Positions 19,096 to 23,094 of a DNA stretch of 23,094 nt are shown one piece after another (positions within the stretch are counted from its first letter, which is position 1; each line of letters starts with the position of its first letter). The notes beneath the pieces were generated by a model. That model was not told where the DNA came from. It made no database searches and saw only the letters and a program-made list of their open reading frames with translations. The stretch is from Hymenopellis radicata (taxonomy: Eukaryota; Basidiomycota; Agaricomycetes; Agaricales; Physalacriaceae). The stretch covers positions 1 through 23,094 of the forward strand of contig JADNRX010000778.1 of assembly GCA_015501595.1 (NCBI GenBank), given 5' to 3'. The translations under genes and the position numbers were made by a program.

Positions 19096-20161
19096 TTATG
19101 GCGTCGTCCGATAAAACCATTGCACAGAAGCCAACTTCTGAATGCCCGTGCCAGCTGCAGCCCTCGAAATTTCCACAGCTATTCGGGGACCTTTACCGAA
19201 GACTTACAGGCTGATGTCCCACGACTGTGGATATCAAGTACAGTAACATTGCTCTAGTAGGTTCACATACAAGCTTGAGAATTTGAGAAAGGAGCAGAAG
19301 AATTCAGAGATCCGCAGGCCACCGTCATTGTCGATTGTCTCACTCTCCGAAAGCACGTCGAAGAGAGCGTCTTCATCTACCTCGAGCGCCATAGAAGTGC
19401 TGTTACAAGATAGAGTATACACTGGAGAGCCTTCAGTCTTGATAGCAGTGACACGCCAGTTGCCGAGCGACGGATGACGGAACTTGAGAGTGAGGAAGCG
19501 GTATGGTGCTGGCATGAGGACAGCGGCATGCTTAGGACCGATGACTCTCTGAATGTGGATATCTAGTAAGTCTTGAGATAGCGCTTGAGAGGGAGGAACA
19601 CGATTAGAGGGATTGCTGCGGTGATTGACAACCCAATCCGAGGCACTACGAAGGCAAACTGTCAGTTAGGGCCAGGAGCCACTCATGCACTCACAGTTCC
19701 CTCAACCGCGAGAAGTAAGCCAGATAGGCGGCTTCGCTCTCCCATTCAACATAGTTCTCGCGAGAAAAGGATAGACGCAGTGAAGGCATAGCTGCAGTGG
19801 CACATGTAGCTACGACAGACATTAGCGTGGGCAAAGATCAACATGAAGGCTACGTACCCGTTAATGGTCGTTGCCTCGGTCGTCCGCAGATACCCATCGT
19901 ACCATACGAGAGCGGCTTGCACCTGAAGCATACTATCTGTCCCAGCGGCATCCGGGTCGACTTCACGAAGATTACTAGGCCCATTCTCTTGGTGCCCCTT
20001 CAATGCTGGATTGCTGCGAAAAGCTCATCACGCTCTCTTGGCCTCTCAGCAATCGCATCTGCGTTTTCCAATTGCACTTTAACAAAGAAGAATCCTTGCT
20101 CAACTGCCTCGTCCATCGACATGCTCCTGGGCGGGAAACTGTTGGTAGCGAGCGACGCCAT
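19096..20161 (-). CDS. Unrecognised spliced gene with an apparent frameshift
   Basis: I do not recognise the family. It starts MASLATNSFPPRSMSMDEAV at 20161 and continues ENADAIAERPRERDELFAAI. A one-base shift near 20006-20010 (CCAGCATT where the relic at 12.25 kb suggests CAGGCA) leads to LKGHQENGPSNLREVDPDAA, then VQAALVWYDGYLRTTEATTI. Further exons carry MPSLRLSFSRENYVEWESEA and, after a GTGAGT intron near 19694, DWVVNHRSNPSNRV, then FLTLKFRHPSLGNWRVTAIK. The probable end is a short exon KLASVQWFYRTTP with TAA at 19096-19098. The junction near 19870 does not keep frame with any donor-acceptor pair I tried, so the model is approximate. It may be a decaying gene or carry sequence errors. Confidence 0.5.
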
Positions 20162-20289
20162 GAGTGTACGTGGTTGAGATTGATCAAGCGATCGAGCCCT
20201 CTGAAATGATCCATAGGGTCACAGCACAGTAATGAGTAGTGTGTATTGTGCATGTAAGTTTGAACACGAGAAAAGAGTGTAGTTACTAG

Positions 20290-21865
20290 CACAACCTTGA
20301 GACGATAGAAAATGTGACATAGAATTCATACAAATAACGGCTTCGTCGATATCGATTCGCTTTAGCGGGGCGACCTGACTGATAGGCTTAGAGGTGTGAA
20401 CCTTCCAAGGCCAAGGCGCGGAAAAATGGCGAAGAACTTGAAGACAGACTGCAGTTCTCTGTAGAACGAGGGCAGGAAATCCTTGTCCGCGCACTTGAAG
20501 GAAATGGCCAGTGCTTACTGGCGTCGATCCCTCCACCTGCTTGTAATATCTGGTGACGTGCTTGAAATTTCCGAAGCCGCACAATAAAGAGAGGCCGTAG
20601 TAGTTCCCGTACCTGGCGCAGGGAAATACCAAGAGTTCTCGCCAATGCTGCCGCACTGTGGGCGCGAAACTCTATCCGTGATGGATGACGGAACAGCTGT
20701 CAGCAACTAGCAGTACAACCAAAGCCCAGATTCTATGTCGTGAAGGTAATTACACCGAAACCAGCGTGTAGTCTCAGGTTTCTGAGTTATGGCGCTGTGT
20801 TTCTGGCATCTCGACATCTGAATCCTGCGTGAGGCGGCGCGGGGCTGTCGTGCCGACGGAAGAAACAAATAGTTAGGGCATTGGTATTCAACGTTCAACC
20901 GCCATGAAGCCTGACGTTCCCTGAGCGTCAAGTCAGACAAGCAGAACGGAAGGGATGAGTCGGAGAACTTACAGGCTCAACGTTGAACGACTCGGCACCA
21001 TATGGACGCGCATATTCGAGATCCGAAATCTTAGTTTGCAGTTCACCTGATGAATCCTTTCCAACGAGACAGTTGCCGGGACTGATAGCTCGATGGACAT
21101 ATCCAGCTAGACGTTAAAGACATGGGGCCTGATAAGAATTGTTTGAACACAATGATATAGACGAGGTTGTGGATGTAACAGCGTACCTTCCTGGACCTCA
21201 ACTATCTCTAAAGAATACTTGGCGTAGTCAAGAAGTTCATATAACGAAATGCGATTATGCTTGAAGGGAAATCTGCGGTTGGTTCGCCGCTCGCGTAGGA
21301 TGATTGTCGACAGGTGCATCCACAATGCGGGAGTTTTGTCTCTTTTGTTACCTTCTGCAAGTAAGGAACCCGGTATAGTAGTCCCAGATGCCACTGGAGC
21401 CGATTTTCGTTTGGAGACCTGTATATAGCCAGGCTAGGGGCGAGATCGAGGTCTGCAAGTCGTCCCGAAAACATAAGCCCCACGTTGTCTATGACTCCAT
21501 TCAACGAGTGAAATCTTGAGGCGGTCGGCCAGTCCAGTATGGTGTTTGCGTGCCGCAAGCGCATCGTCCAGCCCTTAAGCGCCAGAATGCAGCGACATTC
21601 CTAGCTTTTGCTCCTTTGCAATCGGAGACATTCACGCGTCTTTGAGAACAACGCTATCCATACCGACGAAGGTGGCGGAGGTCAAGTCATATTCCCGGAC
21701 ACTTCATACTCGTGTGGCACGATTCATCATGCACGAGCACCGGATACAGCCTCAAACTGGCACTGAATGTTGTTCTCTGGTCGCGGATTTGATTAACACG
21801 GAGCTCGGCGAACCTCATGAAGATAAACGAAACGCACAAGAGTTCAGGCGACTACCAATGATCAA
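20290..21865 (-). pseudogene. FunK1 kinase pseudogene (copy 2)
   Basis: The minus strand carries decayed N-lobe sequence: RATRV, a TGA inside an extra 9 nt, SVREYD, then DSVVLKDA and another TGA. It then has good C-lobe exons: LYELLDYAKYSLEIVEVQE to 21187, an 80-nt intron (21186-21107), and GYVHRAISPGNCLV...ISDLEYARPYG (21106-20973). The next exon starts GTSGFMAVE, where a 7-bp tandem duplication (20887-20899) shifts the frame; in the other frame it continues YQCPNYLFLP and NYLHDIESGLWLYC. An in-frame TAG at 20707-20709 interrupts it. The catalytic loop reads HRAIS in place of HRDIS, so the catalytic Asp is lost too. The 3' end is uncertain. Exon boundaries match the intact gene at 12926-15315. 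Confidence 0.85.
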
Positions 21866-22460
21866 TCAGATTGGAACCGACAAAGAATGTTGGAAGACTA
21901 CCTGGTGAGGATTTGCGTGTGTGAGGACAAAGAAGTGACGCTGAGCGTGGCGTGACTTTTGGCTTTACAGCGAAGCCATGTTTGCCACATTGATAGTGAG
22001 GTACGCGCCTTCATGTCGTAATTTCACCTAGCAGTTCCCTTTGGTCTACTTCTCTTCTCAGCCACGTGTAAAATTTAATCTGGACAAAGCGACTCGTTAC
22101 CCCATCGCAGGAAGCGCGATTTCCAGTCCTTTTGTTAGTTGCTCTTTTCCCAATTGGCCAAAACGACTACACCAACCAACTTTTGCACATGAACTTAGGA
22201 TATGGAATGAAGTATTTCCTGTCAATAAATCAGCTGAGTGGAAATTGCCGGTTACTTGACAAGTTAAACATCCGTCTCTAGGATGGAGTCGGAGGTAAAG
22301 CGTGTCCGGCCCTGATCATATCTGCCTTTGACCACACATCAACTTGACATCAACGGTCACGGCTCTTCGACAGCACCGCATGTCAAGTCCATCAATCTAA
22401 GTAACGGCACACGTCCCACCAAACTTGCTTGTCTCCGCTAGACCACCACACCCCAAGTGC
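21866..22460. other. Intergenic, no gene seen
   Basis: Lies between the FunK1 pseudogene and the kinase-like gene. No motif-bearing frame was recognised. It should include the promoter of the plus-strand gene. Confidence 0.4.
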
Positions 22461-23094
22461 ATGCCCTCGCCACCCCAATATCAGGACCTGCACATCTCCT
22501 TCCCCGCATGGCCCGGCTGGGACACCCCCAGCTCTCCCTGTCGCGCCTTTCCGCTGCGAATGCAGTGAGCGGCTACGAGGACGGCTGCACGTGTAGGCTC
22601 AGCGGCATCCCACAACCACCACCCCGGGGAAACTGCAAGTTCACTCAGCGTAGCCGTCGACTCCGCGTCGCACGACGACTACAGCTCCGATTCGCCCGTC
22701 TTTCACGCCGTCACGTCCTCGGCGACATCCCTCGCCCTGAAATTCGCGTTCAGAGAGGATCTGATGCCAGCGCTCTTCCACGAAGCGCACATGTACACGA
22801 CCGCACCTCCGCACGGTGCAAGGGCGCGCGGTGCCGTGGTGCTGGGGCTTCTTCGTCGGCGTTTCGCATGTCACGGACGAACGCATCGGGTGTCTCGTGC
22901 TGGAGTACTGGGGGCAGGCCCTGCCTGCCCGGTTTTGCGACCTCGAAAAAGAGCTCAGGTACGCCTCGAGGCTGCTGCTGTATTTAGGCTCCTCGCTGAT
23001 GGGGCCAGGATGAATATCTTGAATAAACTCGGAAGACATACATCGTGTGGCGTTACACCATGGTGATGTAGGTAGCCTTACGCGCTGCAGACGT
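22461..23094 (+). pseudogene. Kinase-like protein gene, 5' part, with two apparent frameshifts; cut by the right edge
   Basis: Exon 1 (22461-22564) begins MPSPPQYQDLHISFPAWPG. Exon 2 (22640-22958) continues in phase and reads LALKFAFREDLMPALFHEAH, resembling the Lys and alpha-C region of a fungal protein-kinase-like family. At about 22806 an extra C shifts the frame, after which it reads VQGRAVPWCWGFFVGVSHV, then RIGCLVLEYWGQALP (hinge-like). A 50-nt intron (22959-23008) leads to ILNKLGR, then a second one-base shift near 23036 leads to IHRVALHHGDVGSL, where HHGD resembles the catalytic loop. The family assignment rests on these motifs and is moderate. Two frameshifts suggest a pseudogene, though both are single extra C bases, so base-call errors are possible. 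Confidence 0.6.

Noticed and set aside
22457..22987. Plus-strand 176-codon frame
   Set aside because: The kinase-like motifs are in the other plus frames, with a GTGAGC intron. This frame is Arg/Ser/Cys-rich and has no motif.
1..23094. Search for CRISPR arrays, rRNA genes, LTR pairs and bacterial operons
   Set aside because: No regularly spaced repeats, rRNA-like stretches or long direct repeats were found; intron-rich genes show that this is fungal nuclear DNA.

Overview
The window looks like nuclear DNA of a filamentous basidiomycete, probably an Agaricomycete. Genes are cut by many introns of about 46-63 nt with GT...AG ends. The protein families point the same way: FunK1 fungal-type protein kinases, type I metacaspases, a mitochondrial pyruvate dehydrogenase kinase, and an RNase H-like protein. 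This is inferred from gene structure and families; no species can be named. All gene models below were built by hand from splice signals and motif continuity.

Layout from left to right. An unrecognised minus-strand gene runs off the left edge (1-830), followed by an RNase H-like gene (881-1626, minus). A decayed FunK1 piece (about 1678-2175, plus) and a fragment of an unknown family (2230-2430) come next. Two tandem minus-strand type I metacaspases follow: A (2509-4283, 13 exons, 372 aa) and B (4934-6386, 11 exons, 309 aa). Both keep the catalytic His and Cys and have matching exon lengths. A 2.15-kb element with terminal inverted repeats of about 170-180 bp (6880-9028) carries no recognisable transposase. 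A 261-bp MITE-like element (8406-8666) is nested in it. A pyruvate dehydrogenase kinase gene follows (9178-10726, minus).

The stretch 10.7-12.9 kb is mostly empty apart from a gene relic and two inverted repeats. A complete-looking FunK1 kinase gene lies at 12926-15315 (minus, 5 exons, 726 aa). From 15.3 kb to the right edge the DNA is largely decayed. It holds a BMT5-like (DUF2431) methyltransferase-fold gene with a frameshift, a copia-type Gag zinc-knuckle fragment, copies of the unknown fragment family, an unknown gene with a frameshift (19096-20161), and a FunK1 pseudogene with a 7-bp tandem duplication and an in-frame stop (20290-21865). A kinase-like gene with two apparent frameshifts runs off the right edge (22461-23094).

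There is no operon logic; genes are spliced separately. The intact part is the metacaspase pair, PDK (one suspicious base) and one FunK1 gene, set among duplicated and decayed kinase and repeat fragments. The most interesting observations are in the metacaspases. Each has a 12-nt micro-exon just before the catalytic Cys. Metacaspase A alone has a GC-AG intron inside the catalytic-His motif and a 54-nt, stop-free intron just after the catalytic-Cys motif. One-base C/G indels recur in several unrelated genes, so assembly quality should be checked before calling them pseudogenes.
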